In this document: piece after piece, positions 25,749 to 38,800 of the stretch | Layout of the letters: each line of letters starts with the position of its first letter | How positions within the stretch are numbered: the first letter of the stretch is position 1 | Assembly: GCA_964247055.1 (NCBI GenBank) | Contig: OZ176051.1 | Location: forward strand, 7,068,001 to 7,132,000 | Reading direction: 5' to 3' | DNA: 64,000 bases | From: Paragordius varius | Lineage: Eukaryota > Nematomorpha | Program-made: the position numbers and the translations under genes | Notes under the pieces: generated by a model | Databases searched by the model: none | Seen by the model: only the letters and a program-made list of their open reading frames with translations | What the model was told of the DNA's origin: nothing

Positions 25749-26714
25749 ATGAACTGGATTTTTACGTATTTAGTTGTATCCTCTAATTTATATTTATCCC
25801 AATCTTTAAATGTAAAAATTTGTTTAATTTTTTAGCTGGTTATAGAAACATCAACAGGATACGTTAGAGGAAAATTGTTAAATATTACCTATGACACAAA
25901 TTCAAGACATACCATTAATGTAATTGCATTTTTGGGAATACCCTATGCCGAACCACCTATCGGCATAAATAGATTTAAGGTAATTATTATATCTTAAATT
26001 ATTTTAGCCTCCCTTAAAGAAACAACCATGGGTTACCACTCTCAATGCCTACGATGTTTCGCCATTTTGTCCCCAAATTGATCCGAAATATGGAATTAAT
26101 TATTTTCAAGAAGATTGTTTATATCTAAACATTTATGTTCCAGAGGCATTAGTAATTAATTATTCATATTATTCTGGCATATTTAATTTCTTAATTTTTT
26201 TTATTAATTTCGAATCCTTCATTATGTAAAATCATATTTGGCTCAAAACATCTTATGTAATTTGGATTGTAAGAGTTTCAATTTACATAGAGCTGTTTTT
26301 GTCAATATTGTTTTTTGGCATGCCATTTTTTTTAAAATACACCAATATAATAATTCCTTAAGGCTTTTATATAATTAACATAAATTTTACTCATTAAATA
26401 TTCCATCTAAATCTTTGAGATATAATGATGCGTTTTCAAAATTTTCTTTAAAACGTGAATAATATTTAGCCCCCTGTAATGTTATTAGTTTGAATAAATA
26501 TTTTGTTTTAGTAGCAATTAAAAATTGTAATATATTAATTTATATAGTCAAATTCCCCTAAAACTACCATAGTATACTTTCATGGGGGATCCTACGAAGT
26601 TGGTTCAAGCAATATGTGGCCCCCATATGTTTATGCAAAGGAAGATGTCATATTTATAACAGTTAATTATAGATTGGGTTTATTGGGTATATACACAATT
26701 TTTTGAACTAACAA

Positions 26715-26751
<37 letters not shown>

Positions 26752-29700
26752 AATATATAAATTTACTTTTTATATGTACCATATTGGCTTTTAATTAAAT
26801 ATTGTATATATATTTTTCCCTGTTAAACATCATCTATTTTTAACTTTTTGCATCCCTTTAAATTTACAACGTACACTACGTTTTGTGGTTTATATCATAT
26901 AAATTTCGTGAATTGTTTAATATGTAGTGTAATTTTCTCACCATACCATCGAAATAATTTATAGTTTTATTTCTGATTCACCCTGTGCTTAGGTTTTTTC
27001 ACCACCGGTGATGAACATGCCTATGCAAACAATGGAATTCGTGATCAAATTTTGGCTTTAGAATGGATTAATGCCAATATAAAATTTTTTGGGGGAGATC
27101 CCACCTCAATTTCTATTATGGGCGAGTCTGCTGGTGCGTCGTCAGTCAATATCCATCATTTTTCACCTTTATCTGGGTCTCGAGGTATAAACATTTTGAT
27201 TGAGCAACATTAATTAAATATTTAATTTAAAACTTTTTTTCGTTGAATGTTATAAGTGATTGTAAATGTTTTAGGGGTGCTTTTTTACAATGTTTATATA
27301 TTATTAAAATTATGAAAAAGGTTAAGATTTCGATAATTATTAATGAATTTTATAAGTGATTGTAATTGTTTGAGGTATGTATTTAAAATGTTTACATCCC
27401 AAAAGGTTGCAATTTATTACTAAGTTTTTCAACTTATTGTCAATGTTGGTTGGGATTCATAATTAATCTTAATATGGATAAATTTATTAATATTCAAAGT
27501 GTATAATAGTTTTATCAGGAAAATCTACATTTACAAAATAATCTTTTTTTTGTTTTGAAATTAAATAGACGTAAAACTAAAAACTAATAAGTAGACACAT
27601 TTTTGAACCTTAATTATTTATAACTATCATTTTGAGTTGAATAAATAAAAAAGATATTTTTTGTGCATTTGTATTATATAATCTAAATGATTACGATTAA
27701 ACATAAATTTGAGTGTGTGACCCATCGTATAGAAATCTAACATTTAAAATTGGTAAAAATATTGTCTACCACTTAATAAAAAATAGTTGTCTTTTAAATT
27801 CTAGTTTTTAATGTTTACTATTTTCAGGACTGTTTCGTTCTGTGATTATGATGAGTGGTACAGTTATGTCCCCATGGGCTATCTATAATACGCCAGCAGT
27901 GTCTTTGGCTATATCACGGTTTATAGCTTTGAGGTCCGGTTGTTTTTCAACTCCTCAAAATAGTGGGCTGAACGATGATACATTATCTTTCTCCAATGAT
28001 AATGTACCCTTAGAAATGTATATTACACTTTTTGTCCAAAGATATGGCACTTTGAACAATAGTCCGTTAAGGTTTACTTAATATTTTTGATAGAATTGTA
28101 TTTGAAATGAAATTTAAGCAAATTTTTTTAATATAGGCATGACGCCATGTTTCGAGCTCAAAATGCTAAATTGATGGAATGTATGCAACAAAGGAGTGTC
28201 AATGATTTGCTTTACACTTCGCACAAATTATATCCTAATTTACAGGATGCAAATTTTGAATCGGTTATATTTATAAAATTTGATGTTTTTCGATTTTTGG
28301 TTTAAAGTTTATACTGTTTATATAAGTGCTGGGCTTAATTACAATTTAGACTGTTATATATTCTCTGTACGACTTTATGTCGTATATACATGGAGAATTA
28401 TTTGAAATACCAATTAATATTTAAAGTTTAATTTATGTTGTTGTAACGAATTTAATCCGTGTTTTAAACGAATTTAAATCTTATCTTAATTTTTAATAAT
28501 TCCATGTCATTTCGATATTCAGGAAATAATATATGTTATAATATTATAAAATATAGGTTAAATATCATCTATTTTGTAAAATATTAATCCAAAATATTTT
28601 ATGAAGTATATATATCAAAATATTTCTTTAATAAAGGTTATATATTTATTTATGTAATTATTTAAGTATTTTCAATACTTACGACCAATCTGGGGTCCTG
28701 TCATAGATGGATCTTTCCATTATCCCGATAATTATATTCAACCGGTTTTGCCTGTTGAACCCATGCATCAATTGATTAAAGGGACTTTGCCTAGATTATC
28801 TTACTTTGTTGGCATGACACAAAATGAATACTCAACTATCTCAGGTTTTTAATGGCAAACTAATATTGTTTAGTTTTTGGAATAATTTAATTTTTTTTTA
28901 TTAAATTTAGAACCAGTTATTCAAAAATTTAGTATGGCATTGGATCGTGCCCTGCAAGATGGTATGTAAAATTATATTGTCTCAAAATTGTTTTTTTATT
29001 TTACAATAATTTTTTTTATAATATATTATTAGGTTCTGATAGCAAAAAATTGATGATATTGTTTGCTGATGTTATCCGTGATTATGTTAGGGCCCAAAAT
29101 ATTACGTTAAGTTTAAATGCGAACCCTAAATCGAATATACCCATAAATGATATTTCTTCGTTTCCATTCAATAATATGAGGCACCACGATAATGCTCTAA
29201 TTTTACAAGAGTTGTATCAAGGCCTGATAAAGAATGAACTTATAACACGTATAATATTTTATCATTACACCTCACATCTATCACCAAGTAAAAATTTGAA
29301 GGATCAAATACGGGATACCCTAATTGACGTAAGCTATTAATTTTATATTTTGTAAATCTGTATATAAATCATAAATATCCCTCATAAACTAATTTTTCTG
29401 ATTTTTGATTAAGTTGCAGCTTATTAATTATTGTTATAATGTTGAGAATACTTGCTCACAACCTTTATAGTTTGTGAGTAATAGCCCTTAAAATGTGGCT
29501 TAATTTAATAATATATATATATATATATATATTAAAAAAATCCGATTATAATTTTAATTTTAAAAATGTATTTCAAAAAAGCATTATTGAGCCATAATTT
29601 CTTCATATTTATCCTGAAAGAATTACGCTATTTAATTTTAGTTTAATATTATTCGCATTTGATTAATTAGGAACATTGATCTCAGAAAATAAAAATTTAA

Positions 29701-32478
29701 GTTTGCCCATGTGTAATTTTTTTCTAAATTTTTATTCTGTTCAAAATATTATAAAATATACTGATAGATGTTGACGGATCATCAATTTATGGCTCCCATT
29801 CACAAATTCGTGCGATATTATACAGATATGCTGAATATGAACAATGGCCACATTTCAGAACATGTTAATATACAACATTCGGCTAAGGTCTTTATGTACC
29901 TTTTTGATTATCGACCACAATACTCTAAACACGCAGAATGGAAAGGTTTTTTAAATAATAAAATATGAATGCAAAAAGAACATTGTATGGTTTTAGAGGT
30001 TATAACTCTTAAGAAACTATTATATAAGGGTTATTGCCAAAATAAAAATATTAAATATGAAAGTTTTTACAGTGTATAGCGATTTAAATTTCTCCATCTA
30101 ATTGGATCATACTAATTCATTATAAAAATTTATCAAAATTTGCCGCCATCAAAAAATGTATAATATATATTTATTTTTAATCATAATATTTTATTACTAA
30201 ATTAGTCGTTAAAATGTAATGAGTATTTTTATATTAATTTTTATGCGTCTAAAAGGCTTGAAAAAGGCGTGCATATAATCCAATTAACCTTAATATTAAA
30301 TAAGTTTTAAGAATCTAATCTAAAACGTAATATAATGGACAATTTTAATTGCAACTCTTTTTTATGTTAGGTGCTGGTCATGGTTCTGACCTGCCATATT
30401 TTATGGGTGCTCCATTCTTAAATCAACACAATTTCCCACGCAATTACGAATTTTCCGAAGTGAGTCAATGGACAGAAACAGATCGATACTTGAGCTCTTT
30501 CCTCATAAAATCAATTGCGAATTTCGCTAAATTTGGGTATATTTGTGTCGTAGTATTGTTATGAATTATTTCTTTAAACATTGATTATTATTATAATATT
30601 TAAACTTAAAAGGATTAAAACTTTAATTTAAATAGTTTTATCTGCGCATCAGGTTTTTTTTCAGCATTCAATGGCAATTAGTGCTATTCATAGATTAAAA
30701 CTATAAACAGACTTTCTATCGTATAATTTAGTCATCCTACTCCAGAATCTCCCTCAGGCATGCCATTAAATGTCAACACTTTAATGAGCATAGAAAGCAA
30801 TAACAATCATAGTTTAACATTTTACCCAATGTATGCATTGATGGGTACAACAAATAATTATTTATCACAAAATCCGGAAATAAGTCCCTTATCATACAAT
30901 ATACCACCACCAATATCTGCTAATAATCATCCTTTTACATATTCTGAACAGCAAAATTATTTACGTTACTTCAATACTCGCAACGCATTCAAATGGCCCG
31001 GCCTACCTAATATTATTCTTAATGTTGCAAATAAAATGGAATATGTCTATATTGGTAACTTTGAACCATCAACCACTGAAAAATTAATTATGAATAATGA
31101 TCTGAGTAACAATAGACCAGCTTTAAATGTAAAATTTGCCACTTATGTAGCAAAAATTAAAGAAAATTATCGTACATATTATGCCGCTGTTTGGAACGAT
31201 ATTATTCCATCGCTTGTACGGGACCGGGATGGTAAAAATTTTATTTAACATTCATGGTTTGCATTTTGACTTGTTAAAATTTGTTATAAAATGTCATTTT
31301 TATATGGTATTTCACTAAGTCATTTACATTTTTGATGGTATTAGAATTAATAGAATACGGTATATCTGGTCTTTATTAGCGATTCGGGTTTATGTCCTTT
31401 TTTTACTTTTTAAGCTATATTACACTTACCTAAATATATAATTTTACTAACCATATACTATATTTAAAGATATTTTTACTCAAACACTCTTTAAACCATC
31501 CATGGGCGATGCCACAAATCCTCATTTGTTGATGGCTTTGTTGACTACTGGTGGTCAATTTCGTAGCATTGATCATCCCTGTTCAACCATACTAAACATT
31601 TATAAAGTTGCAACATTTGCTCTTCTTGCCATCTGTCTTTGTTTGTTCACCGTAGTTTTTGTCCTTTTTTTGTGTCCTAAAATGTTGGAATTGGCACGAC
31701 GAGACTACCATACTAAATCTTATGCGGACGATAATATAGATGACCACGATCTCCCCAACATTACGCAATCCACAATCGACGATGTCAAATTTAGCTCTAA
31801 TAGCACTCATGAAAAAATAAACTCTGTAAACGAAAAAATAAGGTCAAACACTAGTAATAAAAGATATGATGAAAGTAAAAATACTCAGAATGGTAATCAT
31901 TCAAAACCATTTACCCGCATGAGCGATAGGGAAATTAGCGTTAAACAATTGAATGTTAATAATAATATGAGAAAAGGAGATAATTTTAATGGGAGTACAA
32001 CCCCATCGTCTCCTGTAAAGTCGGTTGATGATTATCACAATAGGTTATTTTTATTTTAATCATGTCAAATATATTTGGATAAAATGTGATATACATGAAA
32101 TAACAAATACCATTTTCAATGTATAAATCTTTAGTCAAATATAAGTTTATTTATTAGTAATGTCAAAATCATTACTTGTTTCACGGTTTTGTTGTTTTTT
32201 TACATAATAAACTTTATTTATACATATAATTATTGCTAATATCATATGACTTGTTACTAACTAGGACTCACACAACTATGTCTACTCTCAATTCCGAAAC
32301 CTATTATTCCAACGATGAAAATTTAGAAGAACCAATTGAATTGCAAAGTAATCGGGGAACAGATTGTGAAATTAATTATCCACACTATATAACTTCAACT
32401 ATGAAAAATTCTGCCGGGACGACACCGCAAAAGCAAAGAAATTTGGCTCCAATATGTAATATGAGTGAACCATTGTAA
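25749..32478 (+). CDS. neuroligin-like transmembrane carboxylesterase-family protein, complete, 15 exons
   Basis: Probable cell-surface adhesion protein or membrane esterase. Exons: 25749-25811, 25836-25979, 26008-26151, 26548-26686, 26993-27184, 27828-28071, 28137-28263, 28667-28844, 28911-28961, 29033-29328, 29768-29945, 30371-30536, 30732-31231, 31470-32043, 32265-32478; about 1069 aa with phase kept throughout. A short hydrophobic leader starts MNWIFTYLVV. The alpha/beta-hydrolase domain has VRGK, FLGIPYAEPPIG, EDCLYLNIYVP, the oxyanion strand VYFHGGSYEVG and the nucleophile elbow GESAGA (Ser209). Then come GMTQNE (Glu405), LTDHQF and HGSDLPY (His589). A membrane helix spans about 854-876 (FALLAICLCLFTVVFVLFL), with a cytoplasmic tail of about 190 residues rich in Ser, Asn and Lys. 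Classical neuroligins have Gly in place of the serine; this protein keeps the whole triad. The tail ends MSEPL, not a class I PDZ ligand. The first two introns are 24 and 28 nt. Alternatives are a membrane cholinesterase or gliotactin-type relative. Confidence 0.9.
26716..26745. repeat. (AT)n microsatellite in neuroligin-like intron 4
   Basis: Uninterrupted AT dinucleotide run of about 30 bp. Confidence 0.9.
27185..27827. other. neuroligin-like intron 5, nothing recognised
   Basis: 643-nt AT-rich intron, the longest of this gene. A short segment near 27250 (GTGATTGTAAATGTTTTAGG) recurs in variant form near 27355, suggesting a small local duplication. No exon or element was recognised. Confidence 0.5.
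29511..29532. repeat. (AT)n microsatellite in neuroligin-like intron 10
   Basis: AT dinucleotide run of about 22 bp. Confidence 0.85.
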
Positions 32479-32816
32479 TGACGATATAATTTGATCTATT
32501 ATTTATCCATCTCGGTTTCGTTATTTTAATATATGTTTTAACCGGTGAACTTAGAATCAAAATGTATATATATTTATATCTACATTTATTTAATTAATAA
32601 GACATTAGTGATATATGTATTTTATAATTATAAATTATCATCCAAACCTTTTACAAATGGATCGATCTCTTAATCATGTGTATGCATTTATACATAAGTT
32701 ATTATGTATTTTAATTTTTATCTACTTGACCTTTTTTATGCAAATAATTATTTAACCAAATTATAAATTTATTTTTTGATAAACATTAATAATGTATAAA
32801 TAATTATATTTATATA
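32479..32816. other. convergent 3' flanks of neuroligin-like and Sushi/FTP genes
   Basis: 338 bp between two stop codons on opposite strands. It must hold the 3' ends of both transcripts. For the minus-strand gene an AATAAA lies at 32773-32768, 44 nt past its stop. No equally clear signal was seen for the plus-strand gene. Confidence 0.6.
32768..32773 (-). terminator. candidate polyadenylation signal of the Sushi/FTP gene
   Basis: AATAAA on the minus strand 44 nt beyond the stop at 32817. Position is plausible; the base composition makes chance occurrence possible. Confidence 0.4.
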
Positions 32817-35800
32817 TCAAAAATCTGGAGAGGCTTTCTTAATTTGTTTTCTATCATTCACTAAGTTTTCATAAAAATTTGATAATCGATTTCTAATTTC
32901 GGGATTGGTGATGTGATCAATATTAAATCCAACTTGGATATCGTTTTCCATCTTCTTATTCTTATTATTAGATATACCTGTAAAATATTTTGTTGGTTGT
33001 TTATTATTAATGTTATCAATATCAGTGCGATGTTGATGGCGAACTAAATCATTTTCAGAATGATGTTTAACATTTTTTCTCCTTTCAAAAATATCCTGAT
33101 GATCCCTGTGATTTATAAGTGGATGAGTATTTCCAGCCTTATAAACTGATTTTTTATGATTATTTTCTTGGCCTATTTTTTTACCACCTTTATTTTCCAA
33201 TTTTTGATGAGGTAAAAAGTTACCTTTGTAATTGTTGTTGTTAGTTGACACTTTTTGTGTAATGTTTGCACATCTTTTCCCATTGTACCCGTAATTATCG
33301 CTTTGTGAATCTAGGCATGGGCTACTTTTTTGATCACTTTCGTCATCATAGTATCCTTCGGAATTGCAATGGGCATAACAACTATCCGTCATCATATTAT
33401 CATTCCGATTACTGTACATTAATTTATTGCCATTATTGGCTGTTTTCTTAGGAGGGTGGTGGTGTTGTATCTTTCCAGTTTTATTAGGTGCATATATGCT
33501 ATGAGAGTGTTGTTTATCTTTTGTACGAAATCGTTCATAATGTCCTGATGATTCATCGCAAGGAGTTGTGGTCGTCGTGGTTGTATTACTCTGTGAACTG
33601 CTATTTTTGCGACAATATTCAGCATAATGGTTAATGTGCGTTGAAGGCCCCTCCACCTCCTCCTTTGGTGCATATGTAGTAAATAAACCCGTTTTCGTAG
33701 AAATTTTACGTAAAAATTTTTTAGATTGTCTAATGGGATTTTTTAGGTTAGATTTAAATGGCATATCAATATTATTATTATCATTATTATTAAAAATTAT
33801 ATTGGCTTTTTGTGTTGATTTATGTGCAAACTTTTTCTTCACACTCCATTCATCCCGCAAGGGAGAACGTTTGAGAGACTTTTTACTGCATTTTTCAGTT
33901 GCCGCTTGCGCACAGCCTTTGATCTTGCTTATTGAAAATTAAAATAATTAAATTTTGTTTATCAAATGATAGATTAAATAAAACATTAATAATTATAATA
34001 GAGTTTTATTTAAGAAATTATGTTTTTCTCGTATCTCCCTAAAATAATATGGATTGTTTTTCAAATCAACAATAATTAATATGAATGTTTATGAATGCAG
34101 TCATTTATGGTCCTTACCAGCTAATTATAGTTACCAATTAAACTAGATGTGGTCATAAGTATTTACCGGTAAGAGAAAACTAAAGTATCTCGACGTTTGA
34201 TTTGATACCGACATTTTGTTTATTTGATATCAAACAACACACACATAAGTTGAGTCGGCCAAATGGTAGCGTCTTTTTTTATCATTCAGCAATCATGTTG
34301 AATTTATACCTGAAAAAGAATATTTGCGCATTGCTTTTCTTATTGAATCAGGAAAGGCTCTTAAAGGTCATCGTTCGTTAATAAAAACATATGGTAAACA
34401 TACTGCATCGATTAAAACATGATTTCCAGATTTCGATTGTGATTTCAGTGTGGAAGAGAGTGGACACTCTAGACAGCACAATTGCGAAGACGATGAAGTT
34501 AAACATTTATTGGATGATGACTCAACTCAAAATTAACAATTGACAAAAGCATTAAGTGTATCACAAAAAAACAGTGAGTAGACTTCTACAAGCGATGAGA
34601 AAGACCAATAATGTTGGTAAATGGGCCCACACAATTCGAATGAAAGTAAGTCGTGTGAAATCCTGTTTCAATATCGCGAATTCGCATCGAATTGGGACAG
34701 GTGAGAAGTGGCATTATTTTAAAGTCCAAAAATGAAAAAATCGTGGCTTTTACCTATCCAAGCCGGTGCATCACCACCATGGCCAAATCGCTTTGGAAAG
34801 ATAATCATGTAAATCTGGTGGGGCCTGAGCGGTACTGTGTACTATAAACTAATGAAACCGGGGGAAACCGTTTAAACACAACACTATCGCTAACAAATAA
34901 TTTGTACCATGCATAATCGAAAAACGAGCGGAGCCCAGAAGACATAAATACTCTGGCTGCTTGACAATGATCCGTCTCTACATCAAAACCAGTAAAAGAC
35001 ACCTAATCTCGATGGTAATTTTGCATCCACTACTGACTAAAGCATCTTCGCATCGATTAGGCACACCCTCTTAGAGAGCAGTTAACTATTTTCGAAAACC
35101 ATATGGCTTATCGAATAGTTTGTCGTAAAAGATAATCAGTTTTTCTGACATGGCACTTTATCTGAGAGTGGGTGAAATGTGTGGAAGCCGTAGAAAAATT
35201 TTTAAATAAATAATCAATTAATTTTTCAATGTTACATGTTTTACCAAAAAAAACGGTAAATACTTATGACTACACCTGGTTATTATATTATAATCATTTA
35301 ATAGTTTTAGAATATTGAAATAATCACGAAAAACTATAGTTCTGTTTAGCATAATAAATGGCAATACATATTATTATATATCTATAAATATATATAGCTT
35401 GTAGATATATATAACACTGTGTGCAAAAAAGAGGGCTTAACAAAAATATTTTATTTGTTGACGACCTATTTTGAAATATTGAGAGATAAAATTGAGATAA
35501 AAGTGAAAATTAAGGATAATAAAAAAATAATGATAAAACTTAAGATATTATAGTTTATTATCATTTTAGCAGTACAACTTACAAATAGCCTAAAATCATA
35601 TAATTATGGTTTTTATAAAATTTCAGATCAAAAATCAAGTTTTTTTTATTAACATACTTAGACAAAATTTTTTTATGACACTATATTAAAATATTTTAAA
35701 TTATTTATTAGCTAAACTCACTATCATAATCTTAACTTTCATATTTTATTCAGTAAAAAAACTTATATGTCAAAATAAAACTAAAAAAATATTGTTTTTT

Positions 35801-38800
35801 ATTTTTTCATTTTTCATCTGGTTTATGAGTGCATAAAAAATTAACTGTTTTATTTAAACCTTACATGAACGGGAATAGGATATACAAATAGTAAAATATA
35901 AACCGACAATCGATAAATCTCTATAACAGGTTTTAACACAGATTAATATTTTTCTAGGTGTGCAGATTTTTCGGTTGATATTCCACTACTTTTAAATCCT
36001 ACATAAATTTATATACTTTATAATTCCCGCTCATGATAATTCCAAAATAAAACAGTAGTTTTTCATACAATAAACCAGATGACAAAAAAATGAAAAAATA
36101 AAAAACAATATTTATTTGTTTTAATGATATATAAGTTTTTTTGACTGAATAAAATACGAATGAAATTTTTATAGTGTGTTTGCTAGTAAATAATTTAAAA
36201 AAATAATACATTATGAGTTTCTAAAAAAGTTTTTGTCTTTTAAATAAGTTAATAGAACTTGATTATAAAAACCCTAACTATATGATTTTAGGATTTATAA
36301 ATTGTAAGTATTGTCTCTAATGATAATAGACCATAATATCTCAAGTTTATCATTATTTTTTTATTATCCTTAATTATCGTTAATTTTTACTTTTACCCCA
36401 ATTTTAATTTCCAAAATAGGTCGTCAACAAATAATCATTTTTGCGGCAAATGAATTCGTTGATAAGCTATCTCAGGAAAAATTTGTTTTTTGTTAAACCT
36501 TCTATTTTGCACACAGTGTAAGTTATATGTAATTACCTTTTTTGCACAAAGTATTTGATACCAACAATAATAACAGTAATTATAAGAATGGAACCGATGA
36601 TAATTACGCAAGTTTTTGTAGCTACAAAACGTAATTAAAATATTAAATTTATACTTCTTCCAACTATATACATATTAGTTTAGTTTATGATGTGGTTGCT
36701 TGTACATTAAATATTATAGTGTTTGGTTTATTATATTACAATTTATATGCAAGCTTTTTGGTTAAGTAAAAGTTTGAATTGGGTAGTTGTTGTAACGTTT
36801 GTTGTTAGATTAAAATTAATTATTAAACAAATAGAACTAATACCCTTCAGAATTGATTCCTTCAAATCATCGTAATAGTGTCTAGTTTCTAAAAAATAAA
36901 CCATTATATACTTGGTTTTGACCCTATCCTTTCAATAAATTGTGTTATATTATGTATTTTAAGCATAGTTGCCATGTCTTCATTTGCATCATCTATTTTC
37001 TCGGTCAGATTTGGCTCAGCTTTTTTCATAGTGATAGAATGCATGATGCTAGAAGTTTTTACAACGAATGTCGTTGGAATTGTCTTAACTTTTTCTATTT
37101 GCTCGATTGTCTTATGGTACTTTATTGTGTTTTGTGAAGGGTATATAGGGGCAATAGATTTCGGTATACCTGTGACTAAAAATATTTCAATAATTTTTAA
37201 ACATAAAAATAATTGATTGAAGGGTAAGTTTTACCGATTAAAAGCAACCGGCCTGATTACTTAATGCCGACATCATAATCATGACCAGCTATCTACCACA
37301 TATTAAGATATGTTGAAAATTCTGGAAAATAGGATTAACTAATCTAACGTTCTAATACGGATTTTAATTTCTAATGTAAAAACATATTTTCAAATTAATT
37401 GTTATTTTATAGGCCGTCACACTCACGACCAAAGGAAGCTAGAAATAATATCATGAGAAAATTTTAGTTTATATTGCACACTATCAAATCAAATATAATT
37501 TTTAATTGACTACTTTTTTTACTAACTTGCCGATTTTATGGTGAGACTCTTTTGAATATACTTTACACCCAAAAATATGTAATATCAACGATTATTTTCC
37601 TTTAGAACATGTAAAAAGTTAAAGTAAAATTTATTGGCTACATGTCTGACTGGTTTTCGTTTGCAAAATGGTTAAATTTTTAACCGTAGTAAAACATTGA
37701 TTTCAGCAAATGTGAAAAATAATATATAAACCGCTCCATTTAAACTTTCCAAAAAAAATCAATTTTAACCAACCATAATTTATTACCGTTTCGTCACTGT
37801 ATCATTACTATGTAGTTTTAATCAAAGCTTACACTTATTTATGGCAGAGTTTGGCTTAAATAAAAGTAAATTTTTTTAAATATGAATTTATCCTCTATAA
37901 TTATTATTATATTTTTTTATATGACTATAATTATAGAGATTTAAAACTATTTTTCCGATACCAAAACCGTTTAATACATTAAATTTTTTAGCACAAAGGC
38001 GAGTTTAATTTAAAGTTGAACCAACAAACGAATATTTTTCATTACCATTTGAAATGGAGTCAGTTAAATTGTGTATGGTTGAAAAGGTAGCGGCTTGTGT
38101 TGTCAAGATTTCTTCTCTCGTGTATTTCGTCCATACCGATACCTTGAAATAGGGGAGATTTTTAGCCCTGACATAAATTATTTTTTGATTGTTTTCTGAT
38201 GCCACAACTTTGGTAGCCAATGTCATTTCTTGTTTATCTTTTTCCATGGAGTTTCGATCAAACTTGGATGATTTCAAGGTACCGTCCGTGTTGTAATTTA
38301 TTAGCTGAATACTAACATATCGTCCATCTAACGGTTGCGCACAATATACCGTTAAATTTTGGCTCCTTTCTATATAATAGGTTTATTATAAATACAAGTT
38401 GAAACACTTTATATATATATTAAAAAGTATCCTGTTAAATATATTATATATATGTACTTTAGCTCATAAAGTTATTTGATGAAGTTATATCAATTTTATA
38501 GTAATTGATCAAAAACTCGTAAAGTAAGGAGATTAAATTATTATTTTTTGGTAGGTTTCAAACCAAAATAAATTAAAAGGGAAAAAACTTTTTATTATAT
38601 TTTTAAATGATTACAAAAATTGAAAGATTTGGTTATTTAATTTTAATAAATATGTTTAGCGGCAATTCATGTATATAAAAAGACCTCTAATAATGTATCA
38701 AAGTAATATATCGCTGTCAAATTTGAAAAGACGATTAAAAAATTAAATAATGATGAAGAATGTGCTCAATATTAATTTATATGTAATAATCTAACATATA

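Noticed and set aside
33266-33942. Several open frames on both strands inside the tail exon of the Sushi/FTP gene
   Set aside because: Low-complexity coding sequence leaves other frames open; only the 33927-32817 frame connects in phase with upstream exons.
36974-37216. Plus-strand frame of 80 codons with hydrophobic segments
   Set aside because: The minus strand of the same stretch gives an exon that joins in phase with the membrane-helix exon, so the plus frame is taken as a shadow.
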